This document shows, piece after piece, positions 44,957 to 54,278 of a DNA stretch of 57,160 nucleotides; positions within the stretch are counted from its first letter, which is position 1, and the number at the start of each line of letters is the position of its first letter. The stretch is from contig JAVEDE010000020.1 of assembly GCA_030841105.1 (NCBI GenBank), positions 1 to 57,160 on the forward strand. The letters run 5' to 3'. Both the position numbers and the translations under genes were made by a program. Origin of the DNA: Pyrinomonadaceae bacterium. GTDB lineage: Bacteria > Acidobacteriota > Blastocatellia > Pyrinomonadales > Pyrinomonadaceae. The notes beneath the pieces were generated by a model. It saw nothing but the letters and a program-made list of their open reading frames with translations, was not told the DNA's origin and did not search any database.

Positions 44957-46333
44957 GTGGCAAAAGGGGCTGGGACAATTTACGTCTGTCAGAGTTGCGG
45001 CAAGCAGTCGCCGAAGTCGCTCGGCAAGTGCCCGGCGTGCGGCGAGTGGAACACGTTTGTCGAGGAGCGGGCGCGCGCCGTCCCGAAAGGCGCGGCGGCG
45101 CGCGGCGGCAGCCTGCACGGGCGCGAGGCGCAGCCCGTCGCGTTCGCCGACATCGAATCGCAGGACGACGTGCGCGTCTCGACGGGCATCACGGAGTTTG
45201 ACCGCGTGCTCGGCGGCGGCATCGTGCCGGGCAGTCTTGTCCTCATCGGCGGCGATCCGGGCATCGGCAAATCAACTCTGCTGCTCGAAGTCGCGGATAA
45301 GTTGAGCGCGAATGGTGCGCGCGTGTTGTACGTGTCGGGCGAAGAGTCGGAGCGGCAGATCAAGATGCGCGGCGAGCGGCTCGGCGTCGAGGCGAAGAAC
45401 TTGTACCTGCTGCCGGAGACGAACCTCGAAAGCATCTTCGCCGAGATCGAACGCGAAGAGCCGGGCGCGGTCATCGTGGATTCGATCCAGACCGTCTTCT
45501 CCTCGCAGATCGAGAGCGCGCCCGGTTCGGTCTCGCAGGTGCGCGAAGTGGCAGGGCGTTTTCTGACGTTCGCCAAGAGCCGCGGCGTGCCAGTCTTTCT
45601 CATCGGCCACGTCACGAAGGAAGGCTCGATCGCGGGGCCGAAGGCGCTCGAACACATCGTTGACACGGTGCTCTACTTCGAGGGCGACCGGCACCACAAC
45701 CACCGCATCGTGCGCGCGACGAAGAACCGCTTCGGCGCGGCGAACGAACTCGGCGTCTTCGAGATGACGGGCACGGGCTTGAAGCCCGTCGCCAACCCGT
45801 CGGAGATTTTTTTGCAGGAGCGACCCGAAAACGCCGCCGGGTCGGTGGTGATGGTGAGCATGGAAGGCACACGCCCCATGCTCGTCGAAGTGCAGGCGTT
45901 GGTCTCTAGCTCCCAGTACAATTACCCTTTGCGCAAAGCACAGGGCTATGCAGAGGGTCGCCTCGCGCTCTTGATCGCGGTGCTGGAAAAGCGTGTCAAG
46001 GGTTACAACTTGAGGGAGAAAGACGTGTTCATCAACGTCGCGGGCGGGTTAGATATTGACGAACCGGCCGCAGACCTCGGCGTCGTCGCCGCCATCGCGT
46101 CGAGTTTCAGCGACGCGCCGCTCGACGGGCAGACCGCAGTGTTCGGCGAGGTCGGTCTGACGGGCGAGGTGCGCGGGGCGATGCAGGCGCAGGTGCGCGC
46201 GCGCGAGGCGCAGACGCTCGGTTTCAAAAAACTGATCATGCCCGCCTCGAACGCCGAAGGCCTGCAACGCCTGCTCGGCCTGCGCGTCGTCGGCGTGCGC
46301 ACGGTCGAAGAAGCGTTGCGCGAACTCTTCTAG
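44957..46333 (+). CDS. radA: DNA repair protein RadA
   Basis: A 458-residue branch-migration helicase in recombinational repair. It has the N-terminal zinc finger CQSCGKQSPKSLGKCPAC, Walker A GGDPGIGKSTL, the RadA-specific KNRFG motif and a C-terminal Lon-like domain. The start is GTG at 44957. A PIN/TRAM gene, ispD and ispF follow, as in Bacillus and relatives, but disA is absent from the interval. Confidence 0.96.
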   Translation: MAKGAGTIYVCQSCGKQSPKSLGKCPACGEWNTFVEERARAVPKGAAARGGSLHGREAQPVAFADIESQDDVRVSTGITEFDRVLGGGIVPGSLVLIGGDPGIGKSTLLLEVADKLSANGARVLYVSGEESERQIKMRGERLGVEAKNLYLLPETNLESIFAEIEREEPGAVIVDSIQTVFSSQIESAPGSVSQVREVAGRFLTFAKSRGVPVFLIGHVTKEGSIAGPKALEHIVDTVLYFEGDRHHNHRIVRATKNRFGAANELGVFEMTGTGLKPVANPSEIFLQERPENAAGSVVMVSMEGTRPMLVEVQALVSSSQYNYPLRKAQGYAEGRLALLIAVLEKRVKGYNLREKDVFINVAGGLDIDEPAADLGVVAAIASSFSDAPLDGQTAVFGEVGLTGEVRGAMQAQVRAREAQTLGFKKLIMPASNAEGLQRLLGLRVVGVRTVEEALRELF

Positions 46334-46340
46334 TTGCTGC

Positions 46341-46407
46341 ATGGCTGACGGCTGACGGCTGGTTGGAAGACAGTCGCTTTCACTGATCCGTTGTCAGCCG
46401 TCCGCAT
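46341..46407 (+). repeat. Heptamer-repeat hairpin, GCTGACG type (after radA)
   Basis: The 5' arm GCTGACG, GCTGACG, GCTGG lies at 46341-46360; the 3' arm TTGTCAGCCGTCCGCAT lies at 46391-46407. It begins seven bases after the radA stop codon. Confidence 0.75.
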
Positions 46408-46470
46408 TTCGCCACCGTTTAAACCTTTTCATGGCGCGGCTGTTAAGGGCGTGTTAATATTCTGGCCGTT

Positions 46471-47616
46471 ATGAAAACGGATTTGATCCTCATTCGTCTG
46501 GTCTTCACGGCGCTGCTGGTCGCGGCCGGATACGTGCTGCATCCGATCCAGAATAAGCCGCTCTTGTCGGCGGGCGTCGCCGCCCTGATCGCGTTTGCCA
46601 TCATCATGTTCGAGCGGCGCATCCAGCGCGCCTCTTTGAAGACTTTAATCGGCGCGGCGGTCGGCTCGATTCTGGGTATCGTCGGCGCGTACCTGATCGG
46701 CTCGCTCATCAGCACCCAACACTCGGACGCCGTCGCGCCGGGGACGAAAACTTTTCTAACGCTCGCGCTCACTTTCCTGATGGCCTACATCGGCCTCGTC
46801 GTCGGCGCGGCCAAAGGCGACTACCTCGACCTGTCCGCGCTCGGTGGCATCTTCAGCGACAAGTCGGCGCGGCGCGATTTCAAAATCCTCGACACGTCGG
46901 TCATCATTGACGGGCGCATCGCCGACATCGCCGAGGCCGGTTTCCTGAGCGGCACGATCGTCATCCCGCAGTTCATCCTGCGCGAGTTGCAGCAGGTGGC
47001 CGACTCGCCCGACTCCAACAAGCGACAGCGCGGGCGGCGCGGCCTCGACATGCTCAACCGACTCCAGACCAACAACACGCTCGACATACAGGTCGTGGAC
47101 ACGGATTTTCCGGCCGTGCGCGAAGTTGATCTCAAACTGCTCGAACTCAGCAAGCAACTCGACGCCGTGGTCGTCACCAACGACTTCAACTTGAACAAGG
47201 TGGCGCAACTGCACGGCGTCTCCATCCTCAACATCAACGAACTCGCCAACGCACTCAAGCCCGTCGTCCTGCCCGGCGAACTGATGCGCGTCTTCATCCT
47301 CAAAGAAGGCAAAGAATATAATCAGGGCGTCGCTTACCTCGACGACGGCACGATGGTCGTCGTGGACAACGCGCGCAAGATGATCGGCAAGAACGCAGAC
47401 ATCTCCGTGACGAGCGTTTTGCAGACGACCGCCGGGAAAATGATCTTCGGCCGTCTCTCCGAAGAGTCGCACGAGAACGGCGCGAGCATCCACAACACCG
47501 ACACGCGCGGCATCAACGGCGGTGGCGGCGGCAACGCCTCGCGCCGCCCCTACCGCAGCGATCAGCCGCGCCCCCAGACCGTCGCCGCCCGCAGCATCGA
47601 GCCGGAAGAACACTAA
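46471..47616 (+). CDS. Membrane PIN-TRAM domain protein (YacL-like)
   Basis: A 381-residue protein. Four membrane helices occupy about residues 1-120. A PIN ribonuclease domain follows, with acidic residues in LDTSVIIDGRIADI, FILRELQQVAD and VVTNDFNLNKVA. Residues of about 270-330 form a TRAM domain (GELMRVFILKEGKEYNQGVAYLDDGTMVVVDNARKMIG). The last 45 residues are disordered and Gly/Arg-rich. Members are thought to act on RNA at the membrane, but their targets are unclear. Gene order radA-yacL-ispD-ispF is conserved. Confidence 0.9.
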   Translation: MKTDLILIRLVFTALLVAAGYVLHPIQNKPLLSAGVAALIAFAIIMFERRIQRASLKTLIGAAVGSILGIVGAYLIGSLISTQHSDAVAPGTKTFLTLALTFLMAYIGLVVGAAKGDYLDLSALGGIFSDKSARRDFKILDTSVIIDGRIADIAEAGFLSGTIVIPQFILRELQQVADSPDSNKRQRGRRGLDMLNRLQTNNTLDIQVVDTDFPAVREVDLKLLELSKQLDAVVVTNDFNLNKVAQLHGVSILNINELANALKPVVLPGELMRVFILKEGKEYNQGVAYLDDGTMVVVDNARKMIGKNADISVTSVLQTTAGKMIFGRLSEESHENGASIHNTDTRGINGGGGGNASRRPYRSDQPRPQTVAARSIEPEEH

Positions 47617-47619
47617 AGA

Positions 47620-47707
47620 ACAGTGACGAGTGACAGGTGACAAGTAACAAGTTGAAAGCTAAAAACTTGTGCTTGCTTGTCACTCGTCACTTGTTACTCG
47701 TCATTGT
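47620..47707 (+). repeat. Heptamer-repeat hairpin, GTGACAA type (yacL-ispD)
   Basis: Arms at 47620-47652 and 47676-47707 are arrays of GTGACGA/GTGACAG units and their inverse. It begins three bases after one stop codon and ends three bases before the next start codon. Confidence 0.92.
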
Positions 47708-47710
47708 CTT

Positions 47711-48394
47711 ATGAACGTCGCCATCATCGTCGCCGCCGGGAGGGGCACGCGCGCAGGGGGCGGAGAGCCGAAGCAGTTTCGCGCGCTGGCGGGCGTGCCG
47801 CTAATCATTCACACGCTGAGGCGATTTGAGGCGTGCGCGGCGATAGACGAGATCGTGTTGGTCGCGCCCGCCGAAGAGGCGTCGGTTCACGTTGCGGCCG
47901 TGCGCGACGAGTTGAAAAAAGTGACGCGCGTGGTCGAGGGCGGCGCGACGCGTACCGGGTCGGTGTGGCGCGGCCTTGAGTCTTTGCCGGGCGTTGAGAT
48001 CGAGATCGTCGCAGTGCATGACGGCGTGCGCCCCTTCGTGACGCCGGAGGAGATTGCGCAGACGGTGCGCGCCGCCGCCGAGTCGGGCGCGGCCGTCCTG
48101 TGCGCGCCCGTGGTGGACACGATCAAAGTGTGCGAGGGGGGACGCGTCGCGCGCACGCTCCCGCGCGAGAGTTTGCGCCGCGCGCTGACGCCGCAGTGCT
48201 TTCATTACGAACTGCTCCGGCGCGCTTACGAATACGCCCGCACCGAAGGCGTCGAGGCGACGGACGACGCCGCGCTCGTCGAAATGCTCGGCGCGCAGAT
48301 CGCCGTCGTCGAGGGCGACGCGCGCAACATCAAACTCACGCGCCCCGAAGACTTCGCGCTCGCGGAAATATTGCTGGAAGAAAGCCGTCAGTAG
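47711..48394 (+). CDS. ispD: 2-C-methyl-D-erythritol 4-phosphate cytidylyltransferase
   Basis: A 227-residue MEP-pathway enzyme. The CTP-binding start is AIIVAAGRGTRAGGGEPKQF. VHDGVRPFV, PVVDTIKV and TPQCFHYELL are family landmarks. The ATG at 47711 gives the standard start. It directly abuts a repeat arm, so it has no Shine-Dalgarno. The final residues SRQ and the TAG stop are already inside the next repeat. Confidence 0.96.
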   Translation: MNVAIIVAAGRGTRAGGGEPKQFRALAGVPLIIHTLRRFEACAAIDEIVLVAPAEEASVHVAAVRDELKKVTRVVEGGATRTGSVWRGLESLPGVEIEIVAVHDGVRPFVTPEEIAQTVRAAAESGAAVLCAPVVDTIKVCEGGRVARTLPRESLRRALTPQCFHYELLRRAYEYARTEGVEATDDAALVEMLGAQIAVVEGDARNIKLTRPEDFALAEILLEESRQ

Positions 48395-48499
48395 TCCGTT
48401 GTCCGTTGTTCATGATGGCGGCGGCGAGTCGCTAAAGCTCAGGTAGACGGCTGACGACAGGCGAAGAACTACTGACCACGGGCAAAGAACAACGGATAG
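48384..48499 (+). repeat. Heptamer-repeat hairpin, TTGTCCG/CAGTAGT type (ispD-ispF)
   Basis: The 5' arm (48384-48411) reads CAGTAGT, CCGTTGT, CCGTTGT. The 3' arm (48446-48499), read on the opposite strand, is CCGTTGT, TCTTTGC, CCGTGGT, CAGTAGT, TCTTCGC, CTGTCGT, CAGCCGT, with strict seven-base spacing. The arms are unequal. Confidence 0.8.
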
Positions 48500-48506
48500 T
48501 CTTTTT

Positions 48507-48983
48507 ATGTTTCGCATCGGCATCGGACACGACACGCACCGGCTCGCGGAAGGGCGGCCGCTCATCCTCGGCGGCGTGGAGATCGAGTCGGAGCGCGGCG
48601 CGGAAGGGCACTCGGACGCCGACGCGCTGGCGCACGCCATCACCGACGCGATCCTCGGCGCGCTCTGCGAGGGCGACATCGGCGTGCATTTCCCAGACCG
48701 CGACCCGCGCTGGAAAGACGCAGACAGTTTGCAACTGCTGGCGCGCGTCGTCTGGCTGGCGAGCCAGAGCGGTTACCATGTGATCAACGTTGACGCCAAC
48801 GTCTCGCTCGAACGCCCGCGCCTGCGCCCGCATATACAGGAGATGCGCGAGCGTCTGGCTCATGTGCTGTCAATCGAAGCGAACTGCGTGAGCGTGAAGG
48901 CGAAGACGGGCGAGGGCTTGGACGCGGTGGGCGAGGGGCGCGCCGTCGTCGCGCAGGCGGTCGTCCTGCTCGGTCGCGCGTGA
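48507..48983 (+). CDS. ispF: 2-C-methyl-D-erythritol 2,4-cyclodiphosphate synthase
   Basis: A 158-residue MEP-pathway enzyme. GIGHDTHRL supplies the metal-binding Asp and His, and GHSDADALAHAITDAILGAL and HFPDRDPRWKDADS complete the site; KAKTGEGLDAVGEG closes the fold. It acts after IspD and IspE. It starts seven bases after a repeat element, without a visible ribosome site. Confidence 0.97.
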   Translation: MFRIGIGHDTHRLAEGRPLILGGVEIESERGAEGHSDADALAHAITDAILGALCEGDIGVHFPDRDPRWKDADSLQLLARVVWLASQSGYHVINVDANVSLERPRLRPHIQEMRERLAHVLSIEANCVSVKAKTGEGLDAVGEGRAVVAQAVVLLGRA

Positions 48984-49095
48984 GAGTCAATTTCGGATGT
49001 GCGGCGGCGGGTGTTAGTATTCGTTTCGTCTTCTCGAATTTCAAATCTTCAATCCGACAACTCAAGTTCAGGCGTGGGGCAAGACCTGTTTCTTT

Positions 49096-50421
49096 ATGCG
49101 ACCGCAGGACGTGATACGGCGAAAACGGGAGGGGGACGCGCTCTCCGCCGAAGAGATCGAATTTTTCGTGCAGGGCGTGACGAGCGGTGAGTTCACCGAC
49201 TATCAAGCGGCCGCGCTCCTGATGGCGATCTACTGCCGCGGCATGGACGAGACGGAGCAGCGCACGCTGACCGAAGCGATGCTGCATTCGGGCGACGTGC
49301 TCGACTTCTCAGACATCCCGCTGCCCAAAGCCGACAAGCATTCGACGGGCGGCGTCGGCGATAAAACGTCGCTCGTCATCGCGCCGCTCGCGGCCTCGTG
49401 CGGCGTCGCCGTCCCGATGATCTCCGGGCGCGGACTCGGTCACACCGGCGGCACGCTCGACAAACTCGAAGCCATCGAAGGCTATCGCGTGAAGCTCACG
49501 CTCGCCGAGTTTCGCCGCGTGCTCAAACTCTGCGGCTTCGCGATGATGGGGCAGACGGCCGAGATCGCGCCCGCCGATCGCAAGCTCTACGCGCTGCGCG
49601 ACGCGACGGCGACCATCGAGACGATCCCGCTCATCGTCGCCTCGATCATGTCGAAGAAACTGGCGGCGGGCTTGAACGCGCTCGCGCTCGACGTGAAGAC
49701 CGGCACGGGCGCGTTCATGCGTGAAGAGTCGCGCGCGCGCGAACTGGCGCACGCGCTCGTCGCCATCGGCAACTCCTGCGGCGTCCGCACCGAAGCCCTG
49801 CTCACGGACATGAATCAACCGCTGGGTCGCGCCGTCGGCCACGCGCTCGAAGTCCACGAGTGCGTAGAGATTTTGCGCGGCGAGTCGCACGCGGGCGCAG
49901 CCCCGGTGCTCAATCTCTCCGTCGAGTTGACGGCGCGCATGGTCGCGCTCGCGGGCGTCGAGCCGACGCTTGAGGCGGCGCGCGAGCGCGTGACGCGTGC
50001 GCTCGGTTCGGGCGCGGCGTTGGAATGTTTCCGGCGTAACGTCGAGGCGCAGGGCGGCGACCCGCGCGTGTGCGACGACCCGGCGCGTTTACTTCAGACT
50101 TCGACCCTGCGCGCGGTTAAGGTAGAATCCCCCCGCGCCGGATTCGTCACACAAGTTGAGGCCGCCGAGATCGGCTACGCCGTCTCAGGGATCGGCGGCG
50201 GCCGCACGCGCCTCGAAGACGAGATTGATTTTCAGATCGGCTTCGTCGCCGACGCGAAACTCGGCGACGAACTACGCGCGGGCGACGCGCTCGGCACGCT
50301 CTACTGCCGCGACGACACGCAAGGCCGACAGGCGGGCGAGCGCATCCGCGCGGCCTACACCGTCGGCGACGAAGCGCACGTCGCGCCCGTGAAACTCATC
50401 AAGGAAGTAATCACCGCATGA
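49096..50421 (+). CDS. Pyrimidine-nucleoside/thymidine phosphorylase
   Basis: A 441-residue enzyme that splits pyrimidine nucleosides with phosphate. Signatures are DKHSTGGVGDKTSL, SGRGLGHTGGTLDKLE and ALDVKTGTGAFM. Sequence alone does not separate the deoA and pdp types. It overlaps the next gene by four bases (ATGA), linking it to a nucleoside-binding lipoprotein and suggesting a nucleoside salvage unit. Confidence 0.95.
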   Translation: MRPQDVIRRKREGDALSAEEIEFFVQGVTSGEFTDYQAAALLMAIYCRGMDETEQRTLTEAMLHSGDVLDFSDIPLPKADKHSTGGVGDKTSLVIAPLAASCGVAVPMISGRGLGHTGGTLDKLEAIEGYRVKLTLAEFRRVLKLCGFAMMGQTAEIAPADRKLYALRDATATIETIPLIVASIMSKKLAAGLNALALDVKTGTGAFMREESRARELAHALVAIGNSCGVRTEALLTDMNQPLGRAVGHALEVHECVEILRGESHAGAAPVLNLSVELTARMVALAGVEPTLEAARERVTRALGSGAALECFRRNVEAQGGDPRVCDDPARLLQTSTLRAVKVESPRAGFVTQVEAAEIGYAVSGIGGGRTRLEDEIDFQIGFVADAKLGDELRAGDALGTLYCRDDTQGRQAGERIRAAYTVGDEAHVAPVKLIKEVITA

Positions 50422-51470
50422 AGTTCACCCGACAAAGATCGCTGCTCTTGTTGTTGTCGCTGTGTCTCGCCGCGCTCGTCAGTTCGTCAGTCTCTTGCAC
50501 AGGCGGGAACAACCCTGCGGACGATCCTTCGCGCGTGCGCGTCGGGATCGTCTTTGACATCGGCGGGAAAGACGACCGCTCGTTCAACGCGGCGGCCTTC
50601 GAGGGCGTCAAACGCGCCGAGCGCGAACTCGGCATCGTCCTGCGCGACGTTGAACCGGGCAACCCCACCTCAATCGAACCGGCGATTCGCGCCTTCGCCG
50701 AACGCGGCTATGATCTCGTCATCGGCATCGGCTTCGCGCAAGCCCCGATCATGGAGATCGTGGCGAAGGACTACCCGAACATCAACTTCGCCATCGTGGA
50801 CGGCGTGAGCCAACTGCCGAACGTCGCCTCGCTCGTCTTCAAAGAGCATCAGGGGTCGTATCTCGTCGGCATGATCGCGGCGCGCACGACGAAGACCGGC
50901 AAACTCGGCTTCGTCGGCGGCATGGACATCCCGCTCATTCATCGTTTCGCCACCGGCTACGAAGAGGGCGCGAAGGCCGTCAACCCGAACGTCGAGGTCT
51001 ATCGCAACTTCGTGGGCGTGACCGACGGCGCGTGGAACAACCCCGGCAAGGGCAAGGAACTCGCGCTCTCGCAGATCGGCAAAGGCGCGGACGTGATCTT
51101 CACGGCGGCGGGCAACAGCGGCCTCGGCGCGTTCGACGCCGTGGAGCAGGCGGGCAAGGGAGCGGACGGCCGCGCCACGCATTACGTCATCGGCGTGGAC
51201 TCGAACCAGAACATGGTCAAGCCCGGCTTCGTCCTGACGAGCATGGTCAAGCGCGTGGACAACGCCGTCTACGACATCGTGAACGACGTGAAGAACAAAC
51301 GCTTTCAGGGCGGCATTCACGTCTTCGGACTCGACAAGGACGGCGTGGCCTTCTCGCTCGACAGTTTCAACCAGTCGCTCATTGACCCGGCGGTCTTGCA
51401 GGAGGTCGAAGCCGCGCGGCAGAAGATCATCCGCGGCGAGATTCAGGTGACGGACGCGATGGCGAAATAA
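50418..51470 (+). CDS. BMP/PnrA-family nucleoside-binding lipoprotein
   Basis: A 350-residue substrate-binding lipoprotein. A signal sequence ends in a lipobox (SVSC, Cys near residue 27). The periplasmic-binding fold has [26 protein letters not shown] and [21 protein letters not shown], typical of the BMP family that binds purine or pyrimidine nucleosides. It overlaps the phosphorylase gene. The matching ATPase lies at 52687, separated by two unrelated genes. AAGGAAG precedes the ATG. Confidence 0.93.
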   Translation: MKFTRQRSLLLLLSLCLAALVSSSVSCTGGNNPADDPSRVRVGIVFDIGGKDDRSFNAAAFEGVKRAERELGIVLRDVEPGNPTSIEPAIRAFAERGYDLVIGIGFAQAPIMEIVAKDYPNINFAIVDGVSQLPNVASLVFKEHQGSYLVGMIAARTTKTGKLGFVGGMDIPLIHRFATGYEEGAKAVNPNVEVYRNFVGVTDGAWNNPGKGKELALSQIGKGADVIFTAAGNSGLGAFDAVEQAGKGADGRATHYVIGVDSNQNMVKPGFVLTSMVKRVDNAVYDIVNDVKNKRFQGGIHVFGLDKDGVAFSLDSFNQSLIDPAVLQEVEAARQKIIRGEIQVTDAMAK

Positions 51471-51542
51471 GTTTCCGCAGTAGTTGTCAGAGTAGTAATC
51501 GTCAAAGTAGCAATTATCAATTCAAGCAAAGGAAGCAACTCG

Positions 51543-51968
51543 ATGAAACGTAACGCAAACGCCGAATGGCGCGGTGGACTCAAAGACGGCAAGGGCACAA
51601 TCTCGACCGACAGCGGCGTCCTCGAACAGACGCAGTATTCATTCTCCACGCGCTTCGAGGACGGCAAGGGCACGAACCCCGAAGAGTTGATCGCGGCGGC
51701 GCACGCCGGTTGTTTTTCGATGGCGCTCTCCGGCCAACTCGGCAACGCCGGGCTGACCGCCGAAAGCATTAAGACGACCGCCAGCGTCAAACTGGAAAAG
51801 ACCGACGCGGGCTTCACCATCACCGAAGTTCATCTCGACGTGTGGGCGCTCGTGCCCGGCGCGACGCAGGAACAGTTTGAGACGGCGACGGGCAACGCAA
51901 AGGCCGGATGCCCCGTCTCGCGCGTGCTGAACGCGGAGATCACGATGGAAGCGCGCCTCGAATCCTGA
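51543..51968 (+). CDS. OsmC-family peroxiredoxin
   Basis: A 141-residue protein that should reduce organic peroxides with two cysteines, seen in [11 protein letters not shown] and [11 protein letters not shown]. The [14 protein letters not shown] motif is diagnostic of the OsmC subgroup. AAGGAAG precedes the ATG. It sits inside the otherwise nucleoside-related stretch. Confidence 0.92.
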   Translation: MKRNANAEWRGGLKDGKGTISTDSGVLEQTQYSFSTRFEDGKGTNPEELIAAAHAGCFSMALSGQLGNAGLTAESIKTTASVKLEKTDAGFTITEVHLDVWALVPGATQEQFETATGNAKAGCPVSRVLNAEITMEARLES

Positions 51969-51973
51969 ACCAT

Positions 51974-52089
51974 GTCAGAACTGACCGCAGAGGCGCACGG
52001 GCTGGCCGCGAGGCGTCGCAGAGGGCCGATTGTTCAATCCCCTGCGAAACTCCGCTCGCCGTCACTGCGCCTCTGCGGTGAATTCTGAC
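51974..52089 (+). repeat. Intergenic inverted repeat, 24-bp arms
   Basis: GTCAGAACTGACCGCAGAGG (from 51974) and its inverse ending at 52089 pair over 24 bases with three mismatches. The core CCGCAGAGGCGCA differs from the heptamer arrays and is not periodic. Confidence 0.75.
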
Positions 52090-52153
52090 CCCGGCAAGAC
52101 TCTCAGGCGACGCGTCGAGGTGACAAGCGCAGACAGCAAAAGGCGAGGGCACG

Positions 52154-52642
52154 ATGCTGATTCGAGACTTTGATCTGCGAGAGCGCATGGCGAGTTTACG
52201 TGACGAGCAGTTGCTCGAAATCGTCACGGCGCGGCGCGTTGAATACCGGCAGGCGGCGCTCGATCTGGCGGCGCAGGAGTTGATGCGGCGGCAGGTGTCG
52301 TTCGAGTTAGCATCGGCCGTTCAGTCCGGGTTGACTTCGCCTGCGGGACGCGCGAGAGGCAAAGGCGCGACGGTCATGGAGTTAACGGCTGACGAGTTTC
52401 AATCTTCCCCGCCGCTCGGAACGATACTCACGAGCGGCCATGAGCAAATCTTCTCGCGCCGGGACAAGCTAAAAATTCTCGCCGCGTCGTATGCGTTCCT
52501 GGCTCTGATTGCGTGGAGCTTGTATGCCGATAGTTCCAACCCCACGCGCGTGGTCGAGAAAGTTCTCTTCTGGTTTCATGTAGTTCTCTTTGTCGTCGGC
52601 ATCTCCACGCCGCTCGTCAGGAAGTTGCTGAATAAAATTTAG
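52154..52642 (+). CDS. Hypothetical protein with two C-terminal membrane helices
   Basis: A 162-residue protein of no known family. The N-terminal third is helical and charged ([40 protein letters not shown]), resembling short helical modules found before membrane segments. Two hydrophobic stretches lie near residues 113-133 and 139-158. Its role cannot be inferred from the neighbours. Confidence 0.6.
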   Translation: MLIRDFDLRERMASLRDEQLLEIVTARRVEYRQAALDLAAQELMRRQVSFELASAVQSGLTSPAGRARGKGATVMELTADEFQSSPPLGTILTSGHEQIFSRRDKLKILAASYAFLALIAWSLYADSSNPTRVVEKVLFWFHVVLFVVGISTPLVRKLLNKI

Positions 52643-52686
52643 CGGAACACACGAGGGTCGGGACGCCGACAGTCGGACGCGCGCAC

Positions 52687-54207
52687 ATGATCGAATTAAG
52701 AAATATCACCAAACGCTTCGCCAACGTGCTGGCGAACGACGGCGTGAGCATCAAGGTCGAGCCGGGGACGATTCACGCCATCGTCGGCGAGAACGGCGCG
52801 GGCAAGTCCACCGCGATGCGTATCGCCTACGGCTTCTACACGGCCGACGGCGGCGACATCCTCGTTGACGGCGAAGTGCGCCGCATCACGACGCCGCACG
52901 ACGCCATCGCGCTCGGCGTCGGCATGGTGCATCAACACTTCATGCTCGTCGAGCCGATGACCGTGGCGGAAAATATCGTGCTCGGCGCGGAGACGGGCGG
53001 CGTCGCCTCGCTCGATCTGGGCAAGGCCGCCGACGAGATTCGCGCGCTCTCAGACGAGTTCAAACTGGCAGTTGATCCGCGCGCGACCGTCGAGAGTTTG
53101 TCGGTCGGGCAGCAGCAGCGCGTGGAGTTGTTGAAGGCGCTCTACCGCCGCGCGCGCCTGTTGATTCTCGACGAGCCGACGGCCGTTTTGACGCCGCAGG
53201 AGGTCGAAGAGTTTTTCGCCATCCTCAGGCGCATGCGCGAGCAGGGGAAGACGGTCGTCATCATCACGCACAAGCTGTCGGAGGTGCTCGCCATCTCGGA
53301 CGACGTGACGGTGATGCGCGACGGGCGCGTCGTCGGCCGCGTCAAGACGCGCGAGACGGACGCGGCTGAGTTGGCGCGCCTGATGGTCGGGCGCGACGTG
53401 CTGCTGCGGGTCGAAAAAGAGGACGCGCAGGAAGGCGGCGCGGCGGTGCTCGGCGTGCGCGATTTGTCGGTGACGGGGCGCGACGGCAAGCGACGGCTCG
53501 ACGGCGTTTCGTTCGAGGTGCGCGCGGGCGAGATCGTCGGCATCGCGGGCGTCGAAGGCAACGGCCAGACGGAACTCATCGAGACGCTCGCCGGACTCGG
53601 CGCGACGGGACACACGGCGGCGGGCGAGGTGGTGTTTGACGGGCACGACATCACGCGGCTCGACGCGCGCGCCCGCCGCAAGCGCGGCATCGCGCACATC
53701 CCCGAAGACCGACACCGGCGCGGACTCCTGCTCGACTTCAACCTCGCGGAGAATTCCATCCTCGGCGATCACTACCGCCGTCCCGCCGTGACGGGGCCGG
53801 GCGACATCTTCTTGGACGACCGCGGCATCCGCAAGCGCGCCGTGCAAATCATCAACGACTTCGACGTGCGCCCGGCCGATCCCGATCTGCCCGCGCGCTC
53901 ACTCTCCGGCGGCAACCAGCAGAAACTCATCATCGGGCGCGAGTTTAAACTCGAACCGAAACTCTTGCTCGTCTCGCAGCCGACGCGCGGCGTGGACATC
54001 GGCGCAATCGAGTTCATCCACCGCAAACTCGTTGACCTGCGCGACGCGGGTTGCGCCGTCCTGCTCGTCTCCGCCGAACTCGAAGAGGTGACGGCGTTGG
54101 CCGACCGTCTCCTCATCATGCGCGGCGGGCGCGTCGTCGGCGAAGTTGATCCGAAAGTGGCGACGACGGAAGAGATCGGCCTGTTGATGACCGGCGGCGA
54201 GCATTGA
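52687..54207 (+). CDS. ABC transporter ATPase with two nucleotide-binding domains (nucleoside importer type)
   Basis: A 506-residue tandem ATPase of the RbsA/NupA type. The first domain has Walker [12 protein letters not shown], signature LSVGQQQRV and Walker [12 protein letters not shown]. The second has a degenerate Walker A ([10 protein letters not shown]) with signature LSGGNQQK, as is normal in this family. With the BMP lipoprotein it should form a nucleoside importer. The two permease genes expected next are missing; a TPR-CHAT gene follows instead. Confidence 0.9.
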   Translation: MIELRNITKRFANVLANDGVSIKVEPGTIHAIVGENGAGKSTAMRIAYGFYTADGGDILVDGEVRRITTPHDAIALGVGMVHQHFMLVEPMTVAENIVLGAETGGVASLDLGKAADEIRALSDEFKLAVDPRATVESLSVGQQQRVELLKALYRRARLLILDEPTAVLTPQEVEEFFAILRRMREQGKTVVIITHKLSEVLAISDDVTVMRDGRVVGRVKTRETDAAELARLMVGRDVLLRVEKEDAQEGGAAVLGVRDLSVTGRDGKRRLDGVSFEVRAGEIVGIAGVEGNGQTELIETLAGLGATGHTAAGEVVFDGHDITRLDARARRKRGIAHIPEDRHRRGLLLDFNLAENSILGDHYRRPAVTGPGDIFLDDRGIRKRAVQIINDFDVRPADPDLPARSLSGGNQQKLIIGREFKLEPKLLLVSQPTRGVDIGAIEFIHRKLVDLRDAGCAVLLVSAELEEVTALADRLLIMRGGRVVGEVDPKVATTEEIGLLMTGGEH

Positions 54208-54278
54208 GCGGCCGCCGAAACCTACGGCGCGCCTTCTCCCACGGCGCAGCGGCTTTCCAGGATGAGCGTAGATTCGAC

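Noticed and set aside
28591..47707. Heptamer arrays considered as CRISPR arrays or insertion-sequence ends
   Set aside because: Units are 7 bases without spacers; no transposase, target duplication or Cas gene is present.
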